Below are positions 46,041-58,737 of a DNA stretch of 64,000 nt, one piece after another; within the stretch, counting starts at the first letter, position 1, and every line of letters begins with the position of its first letter. Under the pieces are notes generated by a model. That model did no database searches. It worked only from the letters and a program-made list of their open reading frames with translations, and was not told the origin of the DNA. Source of the DNA: Ophioderma brevispina (lineage: Eukaryota > Echinodermata > Ophiuroidea > Amphilepidida > Ophiodermatidae). The stretch covers positions 1 to 64,000 of the forward strand of contig JAMKCH010035124.1 of assembly GCA_023653785.1 (NCBI GenBank), read 5' to 3'. The position numbers and the translations under genes are program-made.

Positions 46041-49000
46041 GAATATAGTATGGATTGGCTGGTTACCAGCATAATTGTATAATTGAATGGGCCGCGTATT
46101 CAGAATTGGTCAGCATATCCCTCACCTAAAAGTAACTTAGTAAAATGAATAATATGAATAAATATATCTTGAACCCACTTCAATTTACAGAATATAGCAT
46201 TCATTTTTCAAAATGGCGGCCATTTTGAATTAACCACATATTTAAAACTGTCCAACATATCTTTCTCAACATAAGTGAATTCATTTGAAAAAGGCCGCCA
46301 TTTTAAAACGGTGGCCATTTTGAATTGGCCCCCATATCCTCAATTTTTCAGCATGGTCAAATGGACATTTGTGCCACATTTCACGCTTTAAAAAAAACAT
46401 AATTCTTCTGTATAACTATAGGCATGATAGGGTGTCGGCACCTCAAATTGAATATCGCTCACAGATAGGTTGCGTAATCGCTAGACTCCGTTGTTAGTCA
46501 AATATTGAAGATAAGTAATATAAGTAAAAAAGTTTCCAAACTTTTTAAGGATGTTTACTTATAGCTTTCCTTTAAAAACATCTGATTACGTTTTTGACAA
46601 CTGTCTTTCATGCAATGCATTTGGCTTATATGACTAAAGTGACGAAAATACCTTTGATGACCTCACCAATACGGTCCATGTTGGACTCAATCCAATGGGT
46701 TTTTATATAATGTAGACATGACTCGTACGTTGTATTGCCAAGGGTGATTGAAGATTTGCAAACATTAAACATGACATTCAAGTAGGGGAAATTATGAATA
46801 CAGACTAACATTTATTCATCTTTCGTTGAAATCATAATAAAATGGGATACTACATCTAACTGTTCCATAAGAAATAAGCCTGGTGCGGGGCATGGTATCA
46901 CAACTTTCTTTTCCTCCCTTCAAACAATAAGTTTCACTTTACATATCATTCATTCCTCTTTGTACTAACAAAAGCAACATGTTCCTGTGACACTCTGGAG
47001 GGGGTGGGAAAGACGCAATGAATTGTGGCGAAATTTTTAAGGGTACCGCTTATAAAATCCGAAGAAAGGAGGGGTGTCTGTGTACCAGTATTCCCAGGTG
47101 CCGCGCTCCCACAGATTAAATTAGGGTTTTGGGACCTCGCGCGCCCACATATTGCGTGTGATCCTACAACATGTAATTAAATGCCCTAGCTCTACCAACA
47201 CAATGCTCCACCAAATACACTTGAATTTAAAGGTGCAATTAGAGATTCCAGTAACCTTCCTGTTTTAGTTTATGTTCCCTAGATATCCTTGACAAAAGTA
47301 TGCACAAAATGTTAGGTTTGAGTTGATCCGACCTTGCGGTTTTGTTGGTGTATGAGCAAATGCTTGTTTCCCACGATCCCATGGGTTTTTAACTTACAAA
47401 TTACAACTGTATTTCTCTGTCCGTTTACAGACAGAATAAAAATTGCTGAAATCTTACAGGTCACTATTGCACGCAAGATTTTCGGTACACATAATTACTA
47501 ATGTTAACGTTTCAGATGATAGTAAATTCTCAACTTTTTTTAGGTACTCAATGGGGTACCTAGGCTGTGGAATCACGAAAGCCCTTTATTTAAAGAAACA
47601 AACAAACAAAAATAACCCATACACACAAACTTAATTTTTTTTCTCCCTTTTTAGAGTACCATCACACTGAGATCAAAGGGTAACAAACATTTAATGCAAA
47701 CCACAAATAGGGCTTAATCATTTTAAAAATTATTTACTCTGCGTTGTACATCACGAAATAAGTCATGCGTCAGTCCATATTTGAAAGAAGTACAGAGTGT
47801 TGTAACATTTCTTTTAAATTTGGCGGCCACTTACATAAAATCCGTAATTGAGGTACAGTGATCGATGTAATGATTGCGCGAAAATAGAAGTGACAACATA
47901 TGGCATAAGATTACAAGACATTTTACATATATTCACCAGATAAGGATATTTTTTGATTTCTTAATGCTTATTTTCCCGATGTAGGGGTCACAGAGTCAAC
48001 GTCTTGCCTTCAACGGGGCTTGACCTGGTTTCCCCCACTTCATTAACAAGCTTTGAGAACAATCAAACGATTTCTTATTTTAATCCTATGAGCTCACCAA
48101 TAATTTGGCCACCTTTATCAAATCACGGGAGTCAACTTTAAAATTTGACCCGTACCCTGAAATTGACCCCTTTTTATTGACTTTTGGTGTTTTTAGTATA
48201 CCTGAAACTGTTAGGCTGTAGATAGTGGAAACTATATACCTTTTCTGAATCCTTGTGAATAGACAAAAAGTGATATACTTTTTCAACACAATTGGATCAA
48301 TTTAAAAATTGATCCCTTACAATCTTTGTTCCTTGACCTCTCCTCAAGGCGCCATTGCAGCACTAAGAATCACTTTTCACGAGTTTTTTGTCATGCTGTC
48401 TATCTAATCACTCCAACCTTTTGCTACTCGAGATGTGTAACAAATGTCTGCCTAGCTCCCAGGCTATATGGCACTAATTAGATTGTCGAGATGGCCATAG
48501 AGTACATTGCCACTGTTGACAAGAAATCAATCTGTTTCTATACACGAAAAGTCCGATCCGTAATCAGATATCGAGTTCCGAAGAAAAAGGTACTATTATT
48601 TTTTGTGGGTCATACACGTCCTATATATTATGTGCCGCCCTACACTACAAAGACAGTGATTAGGAATAAACGCTTATTTGGCCCACTGTTCTAAAACATT
48701 TTGTCTAAACATGTTCAATATCTGAAATTGTAAGCCAAATAATGTTGAAAATTTAAAGATCTTTAGGAATTACAACAGGTGTTTAGCATTCGATGCATAG
48801 TGTTTGAAATTTGAACGTGTTTAATACCTAAACACTTTCGTTTGGCCATCACGTTTGCTAACACAGTTTGCAATGTATAATTTTACATTTAAAAAAAATG
48901 CCTTTTGTGTTTTTGTATTTTGTAAATTTATTGTTTCCTTGAGTTTGTGTCAATTTGCCTCAATTTGCAAACCTTTTCTGCAGTGGGCAATCGGAACTAA

Positions 49001-51332
49001 CATGATGGGACGTACTTTTCTGTACATTTAAGTGAACCCTGAACTTATCTGTAGGCCACAAATGGGTGCTGCACACATTACAAACTCACTCATTTAAAAT
49101 CAAATGATATGTTAAAGGTTTAGTAAGCTCCCATATTCCTTAAGCCATAATTTATGTTAATTAGTTTTAGGAATGATAAGGAAAACATATACAAAGTTTG
49201 TTCGTAAGAAATGTTGAAAAGATGCACTGCATCAAAGTGCCAATCTAAATGCAAGTTTTATACAGGATGAGAAAAAAACTGGTGTTCAAGTGAGTAAAAA
49301 CTTTAAGAAAATGCGCTAAAAAATAAAAGCAATCGCGGGATCTTCTGAGAAAAACTTTTTTCTAGGCCTACTGTTAATTTTTTTGTAATTTTAATGGGGT
49401 TAGTTAATAAATTTAATCACTTTGCCTGACGATTTTTCCTTACATAGAGCCCTCATGCCCCCCTCTAGTTTTATGTTTTTACTTAAAGAGGCTTTAGTGA
49501 TGACTCTAGCGGGGGTATTCAAAGCCAACGTAAGCCTCCCTTCAACGAATTAAGGTATTATATTGAGTTTGAATATAAAGAAAATATAGAACCGTGAGGC
49601 CCAATTAAGCGTACCTTACTACCAAGGTTCTGAAGAATTGACCAGACATTCGATCGAAGAGACATGACGACGACGGACGCAATATTTCCTATCCAACTTA
49701 CTGTTGGGAAATATTCCAAGAAAGCATGCCAGTATTGCCATGACTACAAACGTAATATAAACAAAATTATTAATTATACGTAGACGTAGAAAGCTGTAAT
49801 ACAAAAGGAAATCAAGTGCGTTAGTGGCTTGAACAAAGTGGACGAGATTATACTACAAACGCCATGAGGAGGACCGCGTCTGCGACAGTCCACTAATACA
49901 CGTAGGATTTTTTTTTAATTTAGATGCGATGTGTTGTGTCCAAGACCGTCGATATCAATGTGTTAGATACTGATAACGCCCGATTATTAACTTTTATTTT
50001 TTTTAAATAAGGTGAAACGCGCTCCCAAAATATCATGGTTGGGAAGGATGCCTAGAGCTAATCTTTATTATTCTGTCAATAGTATATTTGTGAAGAATTT
50101 TTGTACGATTATTTCATACTAATAATAACCATAAGGACACGCGGTCCGAAATTAAGGGTCGCCTCACACACGTAATGTTTTGCAAATTAGCTCAGTATTC
50201 ATTAACAACAGATATTCGACCGGACGCAAGACAGTGCCAGAATAATCATGGTTTACCCAATGGAAAAGTTCTGCGATTATTGTGGCTTGTCGGAATTGGG
50301 ACATGTTTATGCGGATAGGATACAACAGATTTCCGTTTCAAATCACAATGACTATGTGTCAAAAATGAGGAGGGCCCATCATCATCTATCATCCCTCCTC
50401 ATCATCATCGAGCATCCATCATCATCATCATCATTTCATTATCATCATATCATCGTCACCAGCAGCAGCGGCAATTGTCTTATGATATCCGTTTACAGAC
50501 CGACAATACTAAATTACGAATGTCTTCCAAAGTAGATTAAATTTGCACTTCAAGATGTATAGCAAACATTGGCCTACTGTTATTGAGCCAACGAGTTCAG
50601 ATTGATATAAAAAATTAATGAATTAATTTGATGATCCACTTTTTACCTCTTCCCTTTGTTCTTGCCGGCCAAACAGGGGAACGAGGCTGCTGTGGATCAC
50701 ATTATGCGACCAGCTGAGCGAAAGCTAGAAAAAAAAAACAAATATTAGGAATGTCTTTAATTGCATTTTTGCCAGAAGGACTCAAATTTTGGTATTTGAC
50801 ATCCCTCCCTTGACCGCTAGGGCTAGCTAATTCTTCGAAGATAAACGCTGAATATTTATCTTGGGTTTGGTTCAGATAATAACTACTTTCAAGGACAACT
50901 ATCTGCAATTGAGAACGAGCTGTATTTTCAATGAATTGCCCACTTTAACTTCTGTTTGATTTTGTCATTTCCGTTTCATTAACCTTGTGAGTAGGGAGGT
51001 GTGTTTTGTATCCTGGTTAGATACAATTCAAGGATAGCGTCTATGTACTGTTTTACCTCTTTGAAAATACCAACGAAAATTATTGCGCAAGTTGAATAAA
51101 TGAAAATTTTCAACATAAAAAAGCGATTGGAGCATAAAAATTACAATCAGAACAAGAGAAAAAAAAGAACACAGCAAATAAAAGTAACATACCCCCAAAC
51201 ATATGGACAGAAAAGAATCCACTAAAGGACAGACAAAACATACATGTTTACAATTCAAGAGATTTAAGTTATCGCCTGATTGTTTTTATTAATGTCTATC
51301 GGCAAGTATTTATTTTGCACAATGAAAGGAGA
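46041..51332. other. 5.3 kb without a supported gene
   Basis: 46190-46350 has aaaatggcggccattttgaa words in both orientations. 50375-50465 is a (cat/tca)n tract that explains the His/Ser-rich part of the frame 50248-50535. The frame 48491-48694 has a good Kozak context (gagATGG) and a possible donor at 48590 (aaaaag|gtacta), but no domain and no partner exon. Nothing else is recognised. Confidence 0.45.
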
Positions 51333-53616
51333 AACCTGGTTTTTGTTGAAAAACAACATGGTTTTTCAACCGAAAAACCAGGTTTTTCGATTTGAAAAAC
51401 AAGGTTTTTCAATTGAAAAGCAGGTTTTTTTGGAAACCAAGTTTATAGGCCGATTAAACTTGGTTTTTCGCTCGAAAAAAACAAGGTTTTTCAAAAACTT
51501 TGCTTATCGGATTTGAAAAACCAGGTTTTTCGATTTGAACAACCCGGTTTTTCGACTCGAAAAGCTAGGTTTTTGATAAACACGTTTCTCAGCCGAGAAA
51601 CATGGTTTTTCGTCGACAAAAACTAGGTTTTCAACAAACCTGCTTATCAAATTTGATTAACTGGTTTTTCAAATCGAAAAAAATAGGTTTATCAATTCGA
51701 TAGTCTAGGATAATCGGCGAAGAACCTAGTTTATCGTCGAGAAACCTGGTTGTTCGGTCGAAAAACTAGGTTCAAAAACCGAGCTGATCAAATTTGATAA
51801 CATGGTTTCAAATCGAAAACCAGGTTATCATTCGAAAAGCTAGGGTTTTGAAAAAACCTAGTTGATCGCTTGATAAACTGGTTTTTCGATTTGAAAAAAC
51901 CTGGTTTTTCGAAAAACTGTTGCTTATTCGGATTGAAAAACCAGGTTTTTCGATGTGACAAAACAAGGTTTTTCGATTCGAAAAGCTAGGTTTGTGATAA
52001 ACCTAGTTTATCGTCGAGAAACTGGTTTTTCGGTCGAAAAATAGGTTTTTCAAAAACTTTGCTTATCGGATTTGAAAAACCAGGTTTTTCGATTTGAACA
52101 ACCCGGTTTTTCGACTCGAAAAGCTAGGTTTTTGATAAACCTAGTTATACAGCCGAGAAACCTGGTTTTTTAGCGAAAAACTAGGTTTTCAAAAACCTAG
52201 CTTATCAACATTTGATAAACTGGTTTTTCAAATCGAATAAACAGGTTTTCCGAGTCAAAAAGCTAGTTTTTGAAAAAACTTAGTTTATCGCGGTCGAGAA
52301 ACCTGGTTTTTCGGTTCGAAAAACTAGGTTTTCAAAAACCTAGCTTATCAAATTTGATAAACCGGGTTTTCAAATCGAAAAAACAGGTTTATATTCGAAA
52401 AGCTAGGTTTTGGAAAACCTAGTTTATCGCTTGATAAACCTGGTTTGTCCTATGAAACCTGCGTTTTCGGTAAAAACTTGGTATATCGTTTGAAAAAAAC
52501 CAGGTTTTTCGATTTGAAAAACCAGGTTTTTCGATTCGAAAACTAGGTTTTTGAATTAAACTAGTTTTATCGGTCGAGGAGAAACATGGTTTTTTTTCGG
52601 TCCGAAAAACTAGGGTTTCAAAACCTAGCTTATCAAATTTGATATTTTAAAACCAGGTTTTTCGATTTGAAAAAAAACCCGGTTTTTCGATTCGAAAAGC
52701 TAGGTTTTTGATAAGTATTAAACCTAGTTATCAGACGAGAATACATGGTTTTTCGTCGGAAAAAAACTAGGTTTGTTTTTCAAAAACCTAGTTTCAAAAT
52801 TTGATAAACCGGTTTTTTCAAATCGAAAAACGGTTTTTCGATTCGAAAAGCCTAGATTTTGAAAAAACTTAGTGTATCGGTCGAGAAACTGGTTTTTCGG
52901 TTCGAAAAAAACTAGGTTTTTTCAAAAACCTAGCTTATCAAATTGAAAAAAAACAAAACTGGTTTTTCAAATCGAAAACCAGGTGATCATTCAAAAGCTT
53001 TAGGTTTTTTGAAAACCTAGTTTTTAATCGCTGATAAACCTGTTTTTTTCGATTGAAAAACTGGTTTTTCGAAAAACTGTGATATCGATTGAAAACCAGG
53101 TTTTTCGATTGAAAAAACCATGGTTTTTCGATTCGAAAAGCTAGGTTTTTTGATTTAAATTAAACCTAGTTTATCGGTCGAGACAAGAAACCTGGTTTGT
53201 CGGTTCGAAAAACTAGTTTTTCAAAAACCTAGCTTATCAAATTTGATAAACCAGGTTTTTTTTCCGATTTTACAAACCGGGTTTTCGATTTGAAAACGCT
53301 AGGTTTGATTATAAAACTGTGTTTATCTGGTCGGAGAACTGGTTTGTGTTTTTTCAGTGAAAAACCTGGTTTTTCGGTTGAAAAAACCAGGGAGTTTTCG
53401 AGGCGAAAAAACTAGGTTTTTTCAAAAACCTAGCTTATCAAATTGGATAAAAAAACCAGGTTTTTCGATTAAAACCAGGTTTTTGTCGATTTGAAAAGCT
53501 AGGTTTTTGATAAACCTATTTTATCTTACGTCGAGAAACCTGGTTTTCAGTTAAAAAAACCTGGTTTTTCGGTTGAATAAAACGCCGGTTTTTTCGGCGA
53601 AAAACTAGGTTTTTTC
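51333..53616. repeat. Hairpin satellite: array of ggtttttc / gaaaaacc dyads with higher-order period
   Basis: About 2.3 kb consists of one short hairpin after another. The common dyads are ggtttttc, a 4-6-base loop such as gattt or ggtc, then gaaaaacc; and ctaggttttt followed within a few bases by aaaaacctag. Between them come words such as gataaacctagtttatcg and cttatcaaatttgataa. Subunits of about 145 bp can be followed by the cctagtttatcg-type word (about 51850, 52001, 52131, 52263, 52410, 52545, 52705, 52860, 53010, 53160). Particular variants return every 560-600 bp: cgcttgataaac at 51860, 52425 and about 53022; cttatcggatttgaaaaacc at 51504 and 52064. Four subunits therefore appear to form a higher-order unit. 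No coding. Confidence 0.9.
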
Positions 53617-53694
53617 TTCCTCTCTTTCATTGTGCAAATACTTGCCATAAATTCCTTTAATAACACATAGGCTAGGGTTAAGTTTCATTTGGAT
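53617..53694. other. Short spacer
   Basis: Unremarkable DNA between the hairpin array and the tRNA-like element. Confidence 0.5.
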
Positions 53695-53770
53695 GGGGAA
53701 TCGAACCCACGCCCCTCTGAGATGACCAGGCGGACGCCCTTTCCATTAGGCTTACCGGCTGTGTCCGATG
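53695..53770 (-). mobile_element. tRNA-derived SINE head (copy 1)
   Basis: The complement reads gacacagccggtaagcctaa, a body with gtccgcctggtcat, then ggcgtgggttcgattcccc. The TRGCNNANNGG-like A box and GGTTCGATTCC B box are both recognisable. Acceptor pairing is poor and the D arm is altered, so this is a tRNA-like Pol III promoter, not a working tRNA gene. A relative lies at 54474-54552. Confidence 0.65.
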
Positions 53771-53924
53771 AATTATCTCAAACTGACACCACTCCAGGCA
53801 TGGATACAAAACATTCGGGACCTACAGGACACTAGTACAATTCCTAGATCAAATTGATGCCTACTCGCAACCCTAATATACATACGGTATAACAACAGTA
53901 GGTATGAGGGTCACGCATCATGTA

Positions 53925-54070
53925 CTATAGTGAGTGAGACCTCATTAAAAGTTTTAGGTGTGTCCATCCACCGCGAGAGGTAAGAGGAATTATTTAATAG
54001 CCACAGGTAAAAAAGTTTATGGTACTCATATCAATGTACAGTAATATAGCTATGCACTGTTAAAAATTTC
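53925..54070 (-). repeat. Dispersed repeat, uninterrupted partner of 35458-35965
   Basis: Complement matches both flanks of the hAT-like insertion at 35593-35926 as one continuous stretch. Confidence 0.8.
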
Positions 54071-54077
54071 CGTAAAT

Positions 54078-54122
54078 TAAGAAAACAGATTTTCCGTAAA
54101 TTTACGGAAAAATCTGTTTTAG
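54078..54122. repeat. Perfect palindrome around tccgtaaatttacgga
   Basis: aaaacagatttttccg-like arms on both sides of a central taaattta give a dyad of about 40 bases. Related ttacggaaa and ttccgtaa words continue to 54240. Confidence 0.85.
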
Positions 54123-54473
54123 AAAACAATAAAAATAAAAAACAAAAAACATAAAAAATAGCTAAAAATGTTAGTTTACGGAAATATTTCAAAAATTTCT
54201 GGCAGCAATATTTCCGGACTTTTTTTTTTGGTTCCGTAATTTTAAATTATCCGGCTGACCATGGCATTATTCTTTTATTAGTAACAGGCCATTTTGTAAG
54301 AACTGAATTAATCAATTGAACATCCACCCTCATGGAAATATGCAAGAACTCTCACTTAATTTGAAATCTACTATATAACACATACAAACACTGGGAATCA
54401 AATCATTATTTATACAATAGTTAATGACAAACACCGAAACAACTCTTACGGGGATTTTGTTTTTGCTAGGACT

Positions 54474-54552
54474 GCGCCGGCGCGGGAATCGAACCCACGC
54501 CCTTCGGATCATAAGACGGACGCACTAGCCGCTAGGCTACCGGCTGTGTCGG
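54474..54552 (-). mobile_element. tRNA-derived SINE head (copy 2)
   Basis: The complement reads gacacagccggtagcctagc, then ggctagtgcgtccgtcttat, then gggcgtgggttcgattcccg and cgccggc. A box (TAGCCTAGCGG) and B box (GGTTCGATTCC) are good and the T stem pairs (GTGGG with CCCGC). Acceptor pairing is out of register by one base and the anticodon stem has a mismatch. If it were a tRNA the anticodon would read TAT; I regard it as a SINE head or tRNA pseudogene. Confidence 0.65.
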
Positions 54553-54984
54553 ATAAACAGACAGGTATGGTTGTTTTAAGTTAAGAATAGACCAAATTAA
54601 GTATGTCTAACCAAAAAAAATGGTGTTGGATGATGTTTAACATTATTACAAAGTGGTTTTCCAAACCATGTATTTTACCATTCATTTGTATAGGGAAATC
54701 AATCACGGGACAAAATACAAAATATCATATTGGTTAATGAAACATTAATTGATTCTAGTTAGCATTTTATATCATAGTAACATAAGTCTACATACATGAA
54801 TACCCAAGGTCAAGGTAAAAGGTCACACTTATGTCGAAAATTATTTTTGTGATGGGTATCCCCATTGGTGGTCAAGGGGGGTCCATCTCAGCAATGCGTG
54901 ACGAGATTTTTTTTCGCACAAGTCAGAAGATGTAAGATAAAAATCAAAAAACTGATTTAAGGGCCCATCTAGACCCCTGTAAAG
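54553..54984. other. No supported feature
   Basis: AT-rich DNA without recognised exons. Confidence 0.4.
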
Positions 54985-55185
54985 AAACTGAGTGTCCCCT
55001 ATGAGAGAGTGTCCTAACTACCATAGCAACATGTACGGAATAAACCGTGACATTATAGACGAGGCCATTTGGGTACAGTGCTGAAACAAATGATGCATAC
55101 AGCACTCAATGGAGAACACAATAGACAGATGGGTGGTAGGACAATCAGTCACACGGACATGGTATTATATGACACCCCCACCCCA
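54985..55185 (+). repeat. SINE-body-like repeat, partner of 38140-38345
   Basis: Shares agtgtcccc.atgagagagtg, ccatagcaacatgta, ggccatttgggtacagtg, atgcatacagcactca and gacaatcagtcac with the 38.2-kb element, here without its tRNA-like head. Confidence 0.8.
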
Positions 55186-55969
55186 CTTTTTTTACCACAT
55201 TCACTTTTAAAGACAAATTGACAAAATAGTAAGTCAATGAAACAATCAAACAATCAGGCAATAACTTGAAATGGGATGTGGAACTACAAAATATGGGACG
55301 TGTTCGGTAAATTACCCGCGGGAAATACCTCGCCATACTAAGCTTGAAACTCTTTTCCACTAATAGACCTATAGTTCATAAATCATATTAAATGAACATT
55401 TCAGGAACTCGCTCCCTTAATAATAAATGTGACAGGTTTTTGGACAATCACCACAAACTAGGATGCTATACGTATGAGTAAAAAGGGAGGTTTAGATCAA
55501 CCAATAACGGACATGACTCATTCAAATCTCGACATGTATATGTCTCGGTTTACTTGATGTCACAAAAACCAACACAACAGCCCCAATAACAATAACGGCG
55601 CATAGGAGGTAAAAGAGTTATATCATTAATTGTTCTTGAGGTAAATTCAACGCAGAAGATAAGTAGGAGTTCAGGTAAGTGATTACTTCCTCTTTTTCTT
55701 ACCTTAGGGCAGGTCTCGAAATAAGCGGAGGTTATTGGTTAAGATATAAACACTTATTGCCATGAATGGCTTTGATAGCAACCTTGACTTTGGCCGGAAA
55801 GGTCATCGGTAGTCCTAAGGAAATATTAATTAAAGAAGTTATACTCTGTTAAGGTTATTGTTGGTGTTGTTATTTTTTAAAATAAATAATACATTTATGT
55901 TCGCCAATCAAATTACTCAAGAGAATCTATGCATAAAACCGCATTAATACATCATAGGAATATTACATA

Positions 55970-56093
55970 ATGCCCTATACGACTTGCACAACGGAACAAC
56001 AAACTAATTTTACTGCAGAGTTACAGAAGAATGACAGTAACTGGTTTGAAGCCAATAAACTGTCTGTGAACACGAGCAAACCACTTGTACAGT
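55970..56093 (+). pseudogene. LINE reverse transcriptase remnant, copy 1
   Basis: About 40 codons reading TNFTAELQKNDSNWFEANKL then SVNTSKP. The WF.ANKLSVN.SK pattern is the conserved stretch shortly after the YADD motif in many CR1/Jockey-type LINE RTs. Only this stretch survives. A stop at 56091-56093 ends it, and copy 2 lacks that stop. Confidence 0.6.
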
Positions 56094-57251
56094 GAGGCAA
56101 ACTCGGGGAGGGGGTGCAACAATCCCCTGGTTATAGACGAGGGCTAGTAAGGTTAAACCCATATTTCTGGGCTATTTGGTCTTTTGTTCATCCCCTTTTG
56201 TAGTAGATTTTCTATGTGATTTAAAATAAGAAAACAAATCAGGGAAATAACAAAAATGTACGGTGAGTTAGGGCTACGGGTAACCAAAGTATTAAAGATA
56301 AAGTACAGTTGGCACAAAAAAGTATCTCGGTATCCAAAGTATCATAATTTTGAAAGTTTTCCAAAATACAGACTGTCCCAAAAAAAACTATACAATCAAA
56401 GATTGATTTTTTTGGCCAAAAATTTAAGTTCATCTCAACTGGAGTTTTAGTGATTCTTTTTTAGGAGTGTTCCAGCTTTCATGAGATTTTTAGTTGGTGT
56501 AATTTGGGGGTCTGGTTCAGGAGTTATGGCTAATTATCTGAGACAGTTGAAAAACCTGTTGGGCCAGTTTCGGCTATCCTGATATCAACAAAGTTGCCAT
56601 TGAAAATCACATTCAAGAAAAAAAAAAAAAAAAAAAAAGACCTATAATTCATAAATCATATTAAATGAACATTTCAGGAACTCGCTCCCTTAATAATAAA
56701 TGTGACAGGTTTTTGGACAATCACCACAAACTAGGATATTGGAGAGGCTATACGTATGAGTAAAAAGGGAGGTTTAGATCAACCAATAACGGACATGACT
56801 CATTCAAATCTCGACATGTATATGTCTCGGTTTACTTGATGTCACAAAAACCAACACAACAGCCTCAATAACAATAACGGCGCATAGGAGGTAAACGAGT
56901 TATATCATTAATTGTTCTTGAGGTAAATTCAACGCAGAAGATAAGTAGGAGTTCAGGTAAGTGATTACTTCCTCTTTTTCTTACCTTAGGGAAGGTCTCG
57001 AAATAAGCGGAGGTTATTGGTTAAGATATAAACACTTATTGCGATGAATGGCTTTGATAACAACCTTGACTTTGGCCAGAAAGGTCATTATTAGTCCTAA
57101 GGAAATATTAATTAAAGATGTTATACTCTGTTAAGGTTATTGTTGTTGTTGTTATTTTTTAAAATAAATAATCCATTTATGTTCGCCAATCAAGTTACTC
57201 AAGAGAATCTATGCATAAAACCGCATTAATAGATCATAGGAATATTACATA

Positions 57252-57368
57252 ATGCCGTATACGACATGCACAACGGAACAACAACCTAAATTTATTGCAG
57301 AGTTACAGAAGAATGACAGTAACTGGTTTGAAGCCAATAAACTGTCTGTGAACACGAGCAAACCACTT
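57252..57368 (+). pseudogene. LINE reverse transcriptase remnant, copy 2
   Basis: Second copy of the WFEANKLSVNTSK stretch within the tandem unit. The frame stays open to 57494, but beyond SVNTSKP it has no RT similarity that I can see. Confidence 0.6.
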
Positions 57369-57560
57369 GCACAGGGAGGCAAACTCGGGGAGGGGGTGCA
57401 ACAATCACCTGGTTATAGACGAGGGCTAGTAAGGTTAAACCCATATTTCTGGGCCATTTGGTCTTTTGTTCACCGACTTTTGTGTAATCTATAGTAGATT
57501 TTCTATGTGATATTTAAAATAAGAAAACAAATCGGGGAAAAAAAGCAGGGTGAGTTAGGC

Positions 57561-58737
57561 CTACGGGTAACACAAGTTATACAAGATAAAGTACAGTTGG
57601 CACAAAAAGCATCTCGGTTTGTTTTTCGATCAGTAATGTGTCCCATAATTTTGAAAGTTTTCAAAATATACATTTTGTTGCTTAGCTCTTGCTCTTTCAT
57701 TAAAAAAAAACTTTTTCGCTTGCAAAAAACGTGTAAATGGCGGAGATAGAACGACGAAAAGATGCCAAAAAAAAAAACAACCAAAAGTTGCACTTTTGGA
57801 GTTTTCAATAGTCACTGTATGGTCCAATGCAAGAGTCCGGGTGTATTGATTTTCGGACGTTCTATCAACGCCATTTTCAAACGCTTTTTACAAGTAAGGT
57901 GTTAAACGAAAGAGCAAGACCTACTAGGTCATTCTGTTTGTTTTAATTGTGTGTGCGTGCAACATGTGTATGCTTGCGTATGAGTGTGTTTCTAAAACAC
58001 CTTTAATCCATCTATCAATCCGTCAATTAACCCTGTGTCGTTATGTTCACCCGATAAACAACTTGTTTAAACTTTTCAACAACTGTTTAAACTTTTTAAA
58101 CAGCGTTCTCTCTGTGTACTATTTTAATACGAGTATATCTATGGTCCTCTTCTTTCCATTGATACCAAAATGAGTACCGACATATTTTCAATATGGCGTC
58201 ATATAAACGTCAAAAAGTTTGTAATAGGCAAATTTCCAATTCCCCCCCCCCCAAAAAAAAAGTATAGAATATCAGATTTCATGCGATATTCGGCTCTAAA
58301 TGATGGCAAAATGACAATATATTAAACAGAGTTTTAGAGTCATACTGTGCATAATATTTTTAAAACGTACAAATCATACCATCACCCACCCACCTACCCA
58401 TCGATTTGACGGCATGCCCTAATCCTGGTGATGATGATTCACACTTTATTTTCCGTTGACCGGAATGTGAAAACAACTACCCGGAAACTTCTAACGTAAA
58501 TTTTAGTGGAGGAGGAACATAAAGTTAGTGGGGGGATGGTGATAAAAGAACCCACCCATCTCATAAACAGGTTAAGCCTAGGCTGTGTTATTTTATTTTG
58601 ACTTTTAATTTAAAGTCAAGCGTTAAAGACCCCTTTGAAATGAGACTTTTGTGGATATAGAATATATATATCTATCTATATATATATATATATTATATCT
58701 TTATTTATATATATTATATAGATATTATCGCCGATAT
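57561..58737. other. No supported gene
   Basis: 57596-57690 (gttggcacaaaaagcatctc, then cataattttgaaagttttc) is a repeat also found at 56302-56370 and, diverged, at 59240-59330. A (ta)n/(atct)n tract lies at 58660-58735. Frame 57949-58173 is unsupported. Confidence 0.45.

Larger units (their letters stand above)
55366..57560 (+). repeat. Tandem duplication with unit of about 1.27 kb
   Basis: Unit 1 (55366-56310) and unit 2 (56639-57560) are almost identical from gacctata.ttcataaatc through ggtgagttaggcctacggg. Unit 2 starts directly after a run of about 20 A (56618-56637). Between the duplicated part of unit 1 and the A run lie about 310 bp not shared (56310-56617). Confidence 0.95.

Noticed and set aside
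48491..48694. 67-codon frame with a good Kozak start and possible donor
   Set aside because: No signal peptide or domain and no convincing partner exon; kept only as a weak possibility.
50248..50535. His/Ser-rich protein
   Set aside because: The His/Ser part is a (cat/tca)n microsatellite; the short leading part has no recognisable domain.
51333..53616. CRISPR-like array of short repeats
   Set aside because: Repeats are palindromic and directly abutting with no unique spacers of fixed length, and the genome context is animal-like. It is a hairpin satellite.
54474..54552. Functional tRNA gene (anticodon TAT) on the minus strand
   Set aside because: Acceptor stem out of register and an anticodon-stem mismatch; a related degenerate copy lies nearby, favouring a SINE head.
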